Shown here in pieces: positions 34,612 through 45,177 of a DNA stretch of 64,000 nt (its first letter is position 1; the number at the start of each line of letters is the position of its first letter). The notes beneath the pieces were generated by a model, which was not told the origin of the DNA, ran no database searches, and saw only the letters and a list, made by a program, of their open reading frames with translations. This DNA is from Chimonanthus salicifolius. Taxonomy: Eukaryota; Streptophyta; Magnoliopsida; Laurales; Calycanthaceae. A program made the position numbers and the translations under genes. The DNA is taken from positions 31,993,708 through 32,057,707 of the forward strand of contig CM023532.1 of NCBI GenBank assembly GCA_013350335.1. Reading direction: 5' to 3'.

Positions 34612-35312
34612 TTGTAGGATTAGCTCGGATGGTTACCTCTCGCTTTAAAAAACAGGAGGTGCCACGTTTAAATCTCATGGACTAACCTTGGTGATGCTTT
34701 AAGGGGTAGAGGCAGGGTTTAAAAATCGGCTCGGCCGATATGCGATATGGTCGATATTTCGGTTGATAAATTTATCTCTCATACCGATATCGGCATTTTC
34801 TCTCTCCACCGATATCGGAACCTTGAAAAAACCGGAAAAAACCGTGATGAACCATGACAAAACCGCAAAAAACCGTTAAAAACCGCAAAAAACCGTCAAA
34901 GCAGTAAACCCTGAACCGTTAAAAACCGTGAAGAACTGCGAAAAACTGTTAAAAACCGCAAAAAACGCCAAAAATCGTGAAAGCAGTAAACCTTGAACTG
35001 TTAAACACCGCAAAAAACCGCAAAAAACCGTATCGGTGTTTAAAAAAAAAAATTAATTAAATACCGATATTTATGAATATCGGCCGATATTTGGACCGAT
35101 ATTTCGGACCGAATATCGGCCATATCGGCCGATAATACTACAGTACAGCCGATACTTATCGTATCGGCCGATATTGATCGGTTTAAAAAAACCGATATAT
35201 ATCGGCCGATACGTATCGTATCGGCCGATATTTGTACCTTAGGGTAGAGGTACCACTTGTGAAGGTTTTAGTAGAACTCAGGTTTCCTACACATAAATCT
35301 AAAAAAAAAGAA
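34612..35312 (+). mobile_element. SINE family A copy, split by a MITE
   Basis: Left part 34612-34712: A-box-like TTAGCTCGGATGGTTACC, then GTTTAAATCTCATGG and ACTAACCTTGGTGATGC. The right part resumes at 35233 with CACTTGTGAAGGTTTTA and TTTCCTACACATAAATCT and ends in an A run (about 35302-35310). The parts join in the same order as in the uninterrupted copy at 54745-54905, with the MITE between. Confidence 0.7.
34713..35232. mobile_element. hAT-like MITE (TATCGGCCGATA family) nested in a SINE
   Basis: 520 bp element with ends CAGGGTTTAAAAATCGGC and, read inward, CTAAGGTACAAATATCGGCC. It is flanked by a perfect 8-bp direct repeat GGTAGAGG (34705-34712, 35233-35240). The interior holds tandem AAAAACCG(C/T/G) repeats (34826-35034) with an 82-bp higher unit (GCAGTAAACC at 34901 and 34983), then many TATCGGCCGATA-like palindromes. 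Confidence 0.85.
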
Positions 35313-36454
35313 AAAAAGATGACAATTGTAATAAGAGTAACTGCAGGGAAATAAGTATATTGATTTTTAATGGAGATACTATGCATCTATTAGAGCTTTT
35401 ATGTGGTTGCATTGGATAAAGAATTTCTATAGATTAAATAATTTATATAATTTTTTTTCATTCAATCATCATAACTTTATGAATTAAGCCACAAAAGTTA
35501 AATTATTTAAAGCAATCAAAATTTGATAGTACAAAATCACAAGACTAAAATGATTTGAAAAGTTTCAAATTTTATACCACATTGTATTTATTACTTTCTA
35601 CATATCGTTTTCGAAAATGCGCAACCCCGTTTAAAGTTTAACGACGAGTCCTGAATAAGAAGACTCAATCTTGGGTAAAGCTTGGGTTGAAAATTACATA
35701 AACAGATTATTTAAACTTGACTCAGTCGATTGCTAGATCTAACAATCTCTTAACTCAAATCTAACCTAAAATAAAGTTTGTGTTATGCATATTTATCTTA
35801 CATATTCAACAAATTCTGATAGTTATACATTTATAACACATGAATAAAATGAATGAATAGGTATTGTTTTTTAGATAATAAGGGTATTCCCACTTTATAT
35901 TGAAGGTGAGATTAATTTTACAGATATATGTAAATCTTTCAATCTACATACCGATTAAATCTTTCGAAAATAACTCGTTAGAATTGAAAGTGAATCCAAC
36001 TCAACTCCATGTAAGTATCTTGACCACGAGACTAAACCCCTTACAAATTATTGAGGCTGTTTTGATATGTCATGGTGCCACACTTCTATTTGACATGGCT
36101 CGTAAATGTTTTTAACTTTAAAAATGACAAGTTGAGTGATTTAGATAATGTCCTAATTTATAGATTCAACTCTCTCTACCTAAGGAGAAAAAAATTGAAG
36201 AATTAGATGACACTCTGGGGGAGAATTATATGGTGCGCATTGGTTGATTGTGACCTCCAACTTGTTAAGTGGGCCCAGATCCAGTGATCAAGGCTATTGT
36301 TCTGATGTACACCACAACTATGCAGTACATTCCACGAATTTTTACACCAGAAGATCGAACAATCCCAGCCCTCCATCAGGGAATGAGGAATCGCAGATGG
36401 ACGGCCATTTTTTTTTAAGGAAAATAGGTCAAAAAAGATATAATTCACTTTTTC
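35313..36454. other. Spacer
   Basis: No gene supported. The frame at 36203-36556 (minus) runs through repeat sequence and into the SINE copy at 36455-36610. Confidence 0.5.
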
Positions 36455-36610
36455 TAAAAAAAAATTACGCTGAAAAACCAATGTAAAACCCCCATTGGTG
36501 ATATCTATTGCCCTTAGAGTACACCTTGTGAAACCAGGTAAGTTTAAACCTAACATCTCCCACTTCTTGAGATAGGAGATTATCGATTGAGATACACCAA
36601 TTGGGCTGAG
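36455..36610 (-). mobile_element. SINE family A copy, diverged
   Basis: Read on the minus strand: ATCTCAATCGATAATCTCC, AAGAAGTGGGAG, then AGGTGTACTCTAAGGGCAAT, ATGGGGGTTTTACATTGG and a tail of A. This order matches the copy at 54745-54905. Confidence 0.55.
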
Positions 36611-37752
36611 CTACACCAGTGTGAACAAAATCCACTTTCATTGGAACAATAGCCAATCCCCATTCAAAGTGGGGCCCATCTGGTCAACGGTTTAGATTCT
36701 TCAATCACTGAGCCAGATCCCGCCAATTAGTAGACAGAAACTAAATACTTTACCGAAGTATATGATTCGAATCTTTTTACTGGGTAAACATAGTCCCATG
36801 AGTGTACGAATTTCACGTAGTTTACTAAATGACGAATTTAAATAATTAAAAACATCATTTGCTTTTTTATATTTAGATTCAATAAAAAACTAATATTTAT
36901 TTAAATATGTTTTTACTATTGAATAAGTTATTATAAATAAAATTATTTATCTAATGATTTATTTATCATGTATGATTTAATAGGTCTTTTTTCAACCGTT
37001 TGATAGTTGAAAGCTTGTCTTTTTATGGCTGATGTCACTCTCTAAGATGGAAATTTCTTCTGTAGAATTCAAAAAAATTGATATTAAGTAGATAAGATTT
37101 TGACTTTGATGATGATAATGATATTAAGGGTCTCTTCCCCCCTCAACATATTAGTCTACATTGTTCATCATTAAATTTTTGTGTGTGAATATTATGAAAT
37201 TTTAATCTTTTAGATTTTTTTTTTAAAATTTATTTTTCATGAGGATATGTTATTTGGGGAGAATGATCAATAGACAAATGATCTAATATTCTCATTTGAG
37301 AGGAATTATGTTTGACTCCACCTATTTTAAATTTCATCTTTTCATTTCTCACCAAATACCATGCATGAATTACTTAAATAATTGATGAACAATGTGAGGC
37401 CATGATAGTTAATATATTTTAAAAATGTTTTTAGAAAATGTATCATTTATAGGTGAGCTGCTTCTTTATTTGAAGAAGCCTTAAAGAAAATGACATTTTT
37501 TAATCCATCTAAAGAAAAATTAGTAATTTAAAACTCCAGATAAATGAATTGGTTGATGTTAGTTTAGAAATATGCAATTTTATTATAATATTTCTTCTTC
37601 AAACAGATATGACTTTTTTAGAAGAAAGCTATCACCAATTAATTTTGTGAAGTTCCTTGTTTGGTGCCATGCAAAGGGGTCCCACCACATTTTAGATCCA
37701 TAAAACACCTACTAAGTTACCAATCCTTCATTAACCATGGGACAATTATTCT
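36611..37752. other. AT-rich spacer
   Basis: No gene found. CCCATCTGGTCAACGGTTTAGATTC at about 36675-36700 resembles the repetitive GGGCCCACC...GGTTTGGATC motif common in plant MULE-like sequences; too short to assign. Confidence 0.4.
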
Positions 37753-37935
37753 AACATGGGTAAAATTTGTTAGGAGACACGGGATAAATTGTAACTCTCA
37801 TTTTACCTCTACCAGTATAACATTCATCAAGTACAGGTGTACCGATATGCAGAGCGGTATGTTATCGGTACACCAGTAAAAGTAAAATAGGAATTACACT
37901 CCATCCTGTGTCTCATAATAAATTTTGCCTATGTT
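37753..37935. mobile_element. Short foldback MITE
   Basis: The inverted arms start AACATGGGTAAAATTTGTTA (left) and, read from the right, AACATAGGCAAAATTTATTA. Both continue through GAGACAC(G/A)GGAT and TGTAA to a central GTGTACCGAT/ATCGGTACAC palindrome. TA lies at both edges. The whole 183 bp can form one hairpin. Confidence 0.8.
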
Positions 37936-37936
37936 A

Positions 37937-38884
37937 GGTTAAATGTAGATTTTTTATTATTATGTTTGTTACAGAAATATTCATTTAAAAAACTAATAAA
38001 GATGACTAAAATGATTTCTAAACTTCTTAGTGCTTTGCAACCTGAGATTCTGATGTAGAATATTATGATTTTAGGAAATTAAGAGAAAATTTACTTATAT
38101 TAAATATTTCATTCTTGCTATTTGGCTGTGATAAAGAGGATGGAGAGGTTGGTGGTTATTTGAGCAGAAAAGTTTTGTAAATATTTGAGGGCGTTTTAAA
38201 TTAAGTATTTAGATTAAGGTGGTGGAGATCCACTCATACAAAACACTTTTATAGTTCAAAACTCCTATTTTTCTATATTTACTTTTAATCTACTATTTAA
38301 TAAACATATAAATTAGATCTCTAATATTTTAAAATTTGAAATTTTAATATCTAGAATTGGAGTTGCCAAACACACATTTACATTATGAAAAGTATTAAAT
38401 AATATTTATTGGATAATTTCAGATAAAGCCCTTGAATCCATTTGGATGAAAGAAAAATAGGAGAATGCAAAAGATTAAAGAAAAATAGGTGAATGCAAGA
38501 GATTTCTTCGTTTTCTTTGTTTGAAAATTATTGAAAAAGAGGAAAATGAATTTAACTTTTTTCTTCCATTTTCTCTCTCGGATAAAGAGAAGTGATGGGA
38601 ACACATGTGGTTTTATAATAAAATGTATCTACTTATTATTATCTAAGTGGTGAAAAGATGATCTCTTGTTATAAAAAATTATAGTGTTCGTATTATTTCC
38701 TCACAAGAAAATCAATTTCTCCATTATCGTTTCTCTTTCTTTCTCACTCTTTTCTTCTTTTTTCTTCAAATATCTTTTTATGCAATTACCAAGTAAATTA
38801 CAAATTTTTTTCTTATAAAAGAATTCCTACTCATGGCATGTTTATGTGTTTCTATACATTAGAAAATAATTCCTACCCATTAAG
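37937..38884. other. AT-rich spacer
   Basis: No gene or element supported; long A/T runs and short open frames only. Confidence 0.5.
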
Positions 38885-39053
38885 TGTGCCGTCAGGTGGT
38901 CCTTGACGTGGGGTTTATTCTCTCATGTCTTAGATTTCCAGTGCTACCACTGGATTAACTTGGGCCCGTTGTGTGCGCTTGGCAGCACAGGCACGGGAGA
39001 TTAATCATGCTGATTACAATAGCTCAAGAAAATCTCTCTTCAGAAAAAAAAAA
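38885..39053 (+). mobile_element. SINE family B copy, diverged
   Basis: Contains CAGGTGGTCCTTGACGTGGGGTTTATTCTCTCATGTCT-type sequence (key blocks TTGACGTGGGGTTT and CTCATGTCT), then GTGCTACCACTGGATTAAC, ending in a run of A (about 39042-39053). It matches the copy at 56763-56928 in block order. Confidence 0.55.
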
Positions 39054-39390
39054 ATAGTTCCTATCCTTTACATAGAAAAATATTTTTTGTAAATGTTTTT
39101 GCTAAAGTTTTCATTAAAAATCTTATATTTTAACAAAAATAGAGGAAAAGTAAACTAGAAAAAGTACTTTATTATTATAAAACGATTTCAATTTTTACTT
39201 AAAAGTTAAAACTAATTTTCATTAAAGATTCTATTTTTAATAAAAATACAAACACAGAAAAATCTGCTAAAAGAATTATCTATCCAAACAAGACCCTGAA
39301 AACAAGAAAGAAAGAAGAAGCACGCCAACTTTCTCAAGAGAACCTCCTTAGAGTGAGAGAGATGACATTCCACAGACATCTCTCTCTCCT

Positions 39391-39420
39391 GAAAATTCCA
39401 CAAGCCCGAAACGCTATAAA
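39391..39420 (+). promoter_or_regulatory. HSFA4-like promoter: TATA box and heat-shock-element-like site
   Basis: TATAAA at 39415-39420 is followed by C-rich leader sequence. GAAAATTC at 39391-39398 fits the minimal nGAAnnTTCn heat-shock element and lies about 17 bases upstream of it. Only two inverted GAA units are seen; functional HSEs usually have three or more. Confidence 0.5.
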
Positions 39421-39556
39421 TCCCACCAGATTCAAACGGAAGTCTCTGTCTTCTGCAACTTCTGAACACAGAAACTGAACCCATTTCTCCCCCTTTTCCG
39501 TCCCACTCTGTTTCATTTCCTTGCAAACAAGTCCTTTTTCCGTGGAATTTCTCAAA

Positions 39557-40180
39557 GGTATGCTCTAAAGTCTAAACCCTGTAAAAAAACACTTGAATCG
39601 GGAATTTTAATAACAAAGAGACAAGAGATATCCAATTTATATTATATATTTGTCACCGTCTAAGAGGTGAAAACACAACAGGATATCATTTATTACGAAA
39701 TCAATCAAAATGTCGATAAACCAATCTCTATTTCTGGGGGCTGGTGATTTTCTGATTGGAACATCGCGATTTTTACTGAAGTTTTTTCTTTTTTCTTTTT
39801 TTTTGTAATTTTCATTTTTAAATTATAACAGCTGAGTAACTGTAGTATAAAGAATTTAGAATAATATCTTTTGAATATTGTAAAAATTTGAGTTAGCAAG
39901 TGCCCTTTTCTTGCCTTCCTTTCACGCTTCCGCTACATTGGTGACTGGATTTCTCTCGTAAAAGGCCAGTAGATAACCCTTTATCTTCTTTCCTCCCTCA
40001 CATCCTTGAAAATTTGGTAACTTCAGTTTCATCTGACAAAAGTTTCAGGGTTTTAGGGTCTCTATATTGAGTTTATTATTATTACTATTAGTTTGAATTT
40101 CAGTTCAGGTTTTGCGTTTCTGTTTTCTGAGGGAAAGCGAGTGAATTTTGTAACCTCTTCTGCGGTCAGGGATCTAATCT
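39557..40180 (+). other. Possible 5'-UTR intron of HSFA4-like gene
   Basis: With the TATA at 39415 a leader would start near 39445. CAAAG|GTATGC at 39556 is a good donor. Acceptor-like AG sites after T-rich sequence occur near 40048 and 40169. The 3' boundary given is approximate and needs a transcript to confirm. Confidence 0.35.
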
Positions 40181-40286
40181 AGAAACCATATAGGTGGGTT
40201 TGTAAACATAAGGATTTGATTGATTGGAGACGGTCTGGTTGCATAGATTGTTAGACACCAGAGTCTGAGATTTTCCATTTTTAAGG

Positions 40287-41084
40287 ATGGATGGATCACA
40301 TGGCAGTTCGAATTCGCCTCCGCCTTTTCTCACGAAGACATATGAAATGGTGGATGATCCATCCTCAAACTCTGTGGTCTCATGGAGCCCGGGTGACAAC
40401 AGCTTTATTGTGTGGAATCCGCTGGAATTCGCTAGTGATTTGCTGCCTAAGTACTTCAAGCACAACAATTTCTCAAGCTTTGTTCGGCAGCTCAATACCT
40501 ATGTAAGTGAGAGAATCAATTACTATTATGGTTTTAGTTGTTTTTACTGCTATTTTCATTGTATGCATCTCAATTCATTTAGAAATTTGGGCAAAAATTG
40601 GATGGTTATATTTATACTGCTATTGGTTTTGGAAGCAGTTTGAAAATTGGACACCAGATTATGTGGTGATACTTTTTTTTCTGCCTCGTATCATTATCCA
40701 CTGGTGCTCCACATGTTCCCCCAATAATAATTTCTCCCAATAATTTTGAAACTGATTGTGATCTAAGAACGATTAAATGCACTTAAGTGTTTAAAATGAA
40801 ATTCAGATAAAGGTAAGTTAAATATCTAGTTGCCATTCTTTGTCCTAAAACAACTTCCAGACATGGGAATAGTTGACATGTTGAATATAGAAATCCATTC
40901 TGATTGAGGATCCCAGACTCTCTCTCTCTCTCTCTCTCTCTCAATGTGCATTGTGTTTAAAATGAGATTTAGATGAAGGTCAGTTAAATTTTTTTTGTTG
41001 GCAATCTTTATTCTGAAGCAACTCCCAGACATGGATATTGTTGACATGTTGAATATAGAAAGCCCTTCTGATTGACAATCCCAC

Positions 41085-41147
<63 letters not shown>

Positions 41148-42976
41148 CTCTCTCTCTTCTGCTCTTGTTTTCTTGCTTCTGTAATGAAACAGTACTCTTG
41201 ACGCAAAGAGGTTCGATCGTGTGCATTATATGGCCAAATCTTGCTTGTATTTCTTGAATGACTTTTGAGAATATCATGATTGCATAGATTTATTTAAACA
41301 TGTGGCAAGTTTTGGCACCATAATATTAGTTTGCATCACTTCTTGGTTCTGGTTATATTATTTTTGTCATTGCATACTCTGATATATAAGTTCGTATTTA
41401 TCTTTTATTTTGTTGAACCAGAACACAATCCGTGAGAGGTATTATATGCCCATTATAAATATGTCTTAGGTCCTAAGAATAGTGTGCTGCTTGATTTTGG
41501 TTATTTTACTTTTGTTTCCTAAAGTGCGAATGATGTTTGAAGGTACTTAACTAATACAATTTATACCCCATTATATTGTAACTCTATTAAAATAGATGAC
41601 TTACTTTTAAATTGATTTCTTTAAGTATATCTCTTAATTGAAGATCCTAATTTTTGGAGCTTACTTGGCATAAGAGTTCATATGTAAAATGGAATAAAAA
41701 ATCTGCATAATATGATTTGTATTGATTGGAGTATCTGTTTATTTACCCATAGCACTTTTGGAGAAGTGTTTTTCCTCATGTCGCTTTTTTCACTTTCCCT
41801 TTCTGTGGATTTACATTTTCTTTCATATGCTTTCAAATGAATGTCCATTTTAACCAGGGTTTTAGAAAAATAGATCCTGATCAGTGGGAATTCGCAAATG
41901 AGGAGTTTTTAAGAGGCCAGAGACACCTCTTGAAAAACATCCACAGACGCAAGCCCATGCACAGCCATTCCCAACAGCATAACCAAGGGCAAGGCAATTC
42001 AGGAGCATCATCTGAATCAGAGAAGCAGGAGCTTGAGGATGAGATTGAGAGACTGAACCAGGAGAAAAATCTGCTTCTTTTAGAGTTAAAGAGGCACAAA
42101 CAGCAGCAACATGGAGTGGATCTGCAAATGCAGTCTTTGGAGGAGCGGCTATATCAAATGGAACACCGCCAGCATCAGATGATTGCCTTCCTGGCACAAA
42201 TTGTGCAGAAGCCTGGGTTTATTGCTAGCATCATGCAAAATTCAGAAAACCATAACAAAAAGAGAAGACTGCCGAATCCTGATTATTTCTATGAAGAAGT
42301 TGATACTGAAGATAACCGGATCATGGCCTTCCAGACGGTAACGAGAGACAAATCAGATGTTATATCTGTACATGTTTTCAACATGGAGCTATTTCAGAAG
42401 ATGGAATCATCCATAAATTCCTGGGAGAATTTCCTCCGCGGGGTTAGTCAAGAATCTGGTGAAGAAATGTACAGTAATGGTGTGCAATGGCAGCCATCGG
42501 CAGTTGTGCTTACTGAAATGAATGCATCATCAGGTGACCCAGTTATTAACTTGCAACCATCATCACCTAAATTTTCATCTTCTCCTCTCTCGAGGGATAT
42601 CTTTTCCTCCCCAGAGTTGGCAGAATCTACAAGTAATGTGGATAGCCCTTCTCAAGTTCATGTTGATGTTAGGCCAAAAGCCTCCGGGATAGATGTGAAT
42701 TCTAAGCCTGCTGCTACTGAGGTTAAGTCATCGAAGCAAGGTGCTAATGTAGCTTCTACTGCTCCAACTGGAGCGAATGATATGTTCTGGGAACAGTTCT
42801 TAACGGAGAGTCCTGGTTCCTTGGATGGTCAGGAGGTCCAGTCTGAAAGACGGGATTCCGATGGCAAAATGACTGAAAATATGCTTAGTGATCGTAGGAG
42901 TTTCTGGTGGAATAGGAAGAATGTAGATCACCTTACAGAACAAATGGGGCAGCTTGCTCCAGCAGAAAGGACCTAA
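40287..42976 (+). CDS. HSFA4: Heat-stress transcription factor, class A4, two exons
   Basis: Exon 1 40287-40502, intron 40503-41857 (GT-AG, phase 0), exon 2 41858-42976; 444 aa. The DNA-binding domain (about residues 13-105) starts [14 protein letters not shown]. It is split by the intron conserved in plant Hsfs, after QLNTY and before [16 protein letters not shown] heptad-repeat HR-A/B oligomerisation region with the class A insertion lies at about 128-192. Next come a nuclear localisation motif KKRRLP (about 206-211), an AHA-like segment [10 protein letters not shown] (about 258-267), the A4/A5-type activator AHA motif [10 protein letters not shown] (about 380-389) and a leucine-rich nuclear export-like tail [15 protein letters not shown] (430-444). 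The KKRRLP motif, FWEQFLTE and the tail favour HSFA4 over HSFA5. Role: nuclear activator at heat-shock elements in heat and oxidative stress responses. The start is the only in-frame ATG before the domain. Confidence 0.95.
40787..41145. repeat. Tandem duplication, 166-bp unit ending in (CT)n, in the HSFA4-like intron
   Basis: Unit 1 starts GTGTTTAAAATGAAATTCAG at 40787, unit 2 GTGTTTAAAATGAGATTTAG at 40953. Both contain CAGACATGG(G/-)A(A)TA.TTGACATGTTGAATATAGAAA and end in CT microsatellites, short in the first (40917-40942) and about 55 bases in the second (41089-41145). Confidence 0.85.
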
Positions 42977-43940
42977 TGCTGTTTGGTTTATTGTCACAAC
43001 TTCTAAAATGGATTTTTGTTCTATTGCATGTGACTCTGGAGAGGTATGGTTGGCTCGATCTTGTAATATATGGAAGTTTCATATTTTCTGACTAAATTTC
43101 CTTCTTATTATTTTTTAACCTTTTTTTCCCTGGGTATCTGCTGTAAATGGAACAAGTAGTGATTATGTAACAGTAATTTCCCTTGTTCATTTTTTTGTGA
43201 CGTAATAGTGGTATTAGTTGAGGATAGTCTCTGAGTTTCTCCTTTAAGTATTGTACAGTTACCTTTTGATCTGTAACCCAGTTTTGGTTCACTCCTTTGC
43301 ATTCCTGTTGATTTTATCTTATTATAGAGCTCTTCATGTGTTTATTACTATGTTGCATGAACTCTTAAGATGTAAAACTCAACTGTCTCGGACACTCGCG
43401 CCCATGTTGGACAATTGCACCCATTCTTCATGGACCCCATCTAGTGTCTTTTAACATTGTTTTCTAAGATGACTAAAAGGTCACTACACCTTTCTCCTCA
43501 TGAAACCTAATACAAATATTGATATGTTTGTCTCTTGATTGTGCAAAGATAGTATGTTATCTACTATTAGTGTTATTTCACACCTTATTTCATTTAAAGT
43601 AAATGCAATTTTAACTTTATTTAAATATGGTGCCTAGTCCCGAGTCCATTTTTTTGGTTTCTTGAGTCTGAAACCTTGCATTTGTATACATGCAACTTAG
43701 GTTTAAGTTTGTTTCTTGAATTATTAGATATTTGATGTTTTCAGAAGGATAAATTAAGTAAAATTAGAGTTGGTGAAAATGGAAAATCATACCTGAACTT
43801 ATTCAAGAACCTGTAAGGTATCCTATTGCAAAACCAGTTGTTGACTCCATCACTAATGCTTTAGTATGCTGCCATTTTGTTTGAAAGTCAAAACCATATA
43901 TTCTGCAGGTCCCCTTTGCTCTTGAGCAATAGAACTTCTT
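42977..43940. other. HSFA4-like 3' flank and spacer
   Basis: The 3' UTR of the HSFA4-like gene presumably ends within the first few hundred bases. No other gene is supported. Confidence 0.5.
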
Positions 43941-44115
43941 CTTCTTCTTCTTTTGACAAAGAACCCCAATACCCTCACCTCTACTTGAGTACAAGGGATT
44001 TGAGAAAACTCTAGATGCACACAACCCCCTGCGAAACATGTGCATTAGGTTACTATGGGACTCAAACCTGGGATGTCTGGTTCCTGAGCCTTAGAGCTTG
44101 CTTGTTGAGCAATAG
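43940..44115 (-). mobile_element. SINE-like element (family D)
   Basis: On the minus strand a tRNA-like head (AACAAGCAAGCTCTAAGG) and B-box-like GGTTTGAGTCCC (about 44064-44075) precede a body ending in (AAG)n (plus-strand CTT repeat at 43937-43951). Boundaries are approximate and only one copy is present. Confidence 0.4.
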
Positions 44116-44518
44116 AACTATTTTGTTATATAGATAACCCAAAAAATTCTTGGAAAAATTTATCACCTTTATTGTTCCACTACTGAATGGCTACTTTCTT
44201 TGACTGAGATGGGATACAAGTACAATATTGAAATACTTTTTTTTTTTTGGAAGATACAGTATTGAAATTCTTAGTTTCTATGGAACTTCGGTGAATCATT
44301 AATATGAGTAAGTCAAAATGTTCCTCAAGTAGACAAGGGGAGGATGCTGATTCCCACATAATTTTAATGAAGTGTTTTCGGTGTTGTTTATTCAGTAATA
44401 ACATGACGTCCAATGATCCACGTAGCATGTGGAATAGGTTAGTACCTTCTGATATATCTGCAGTACAGACCCCCTTTTGACGAACCCTAGCAACTTCCAA
44501 TCCATTTCATGATCCCTG

Positions 44519-45172
44519 TGTTGGGTTGTGGCTCAATTCCACAAAGTGAGACCTGATTTTCTGTAAGAAAATCTTGGACTTTTGGCCGATTGGGAACTGT
44601 CTTCAAATGGAATTGGCAGGTTCTAGAATTGGAAACTAAAGGAATAGCAATTGCCAAGAGGAGTCATGCATGAGGCTGGATGCATCTTTGGCAATCGTGG
44701 GACTCCTATTCCCATTAGGAAATTGCCTGGCTCGGTGTCTCTGTATATCTATATATATAGTAGAATGTGTGGATGTAAGTGTAGGCCTTCGTGGCCACCA
44801 TGAGAGAAGTCTCAACATAGAGGGGTGTTGACTACACGTCAATACAAGGGTTCATGGTGCTGCTATACACTATGAAGGAGACGCAACCCCGCGTTCGTGA
44901 AGCATGTCGGGATGTGCTCGTAGAACGCATGAAGCGTAGAGGGAGCAACACAGAAGTTGGGTTCACTATTCTGGGTATGAGAGAGATTCACATCAACTGA
45001 AAGGTGACATCGGTGTGTTGTATACATGGGTGTACAAGGGGCTCGGGACTTCGGATTTGGACTCTAGATTCAAGGGAGTCATTATGTACATGTATCTTTC
45101 TCTTTCATATAGTGAATATTCTGTGTGTTTATTTCACTTCGATTTTTCTTGTTTCCGCACGTAACGCTGACA
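44519..45172 (+). mobile_element. Possible solo LTR of a retrotransposon
   Basis: A 654 bp block begins TGTTGGG and ends GCTGACA, matching TG...CA LTR ends. It is flanked by ccctg (44514-44518) and ccttg (45173-45177), a near 5-bp target duplication with one mismatch. An AT-rich TATATCTATATATATAG promoter-like stretch lies at 44742-44760. No primer-binding site or gag/pol follows, hence solo. No second copy is in the window, so this rests on end structure only. Confidence 0.45.
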
Positions 45173-45177
45173 CCTTG

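Noticed and set aside
36203..36556. 117 aa minus-strand open frame
   Set aside because: It overlaps repeat and SINE sequence and has no domain.
44180..44500. 106 aa minus-strand frame
   Set aside because: No domain, includes a poly-K stretch from a T run, and no splice or promoter support.
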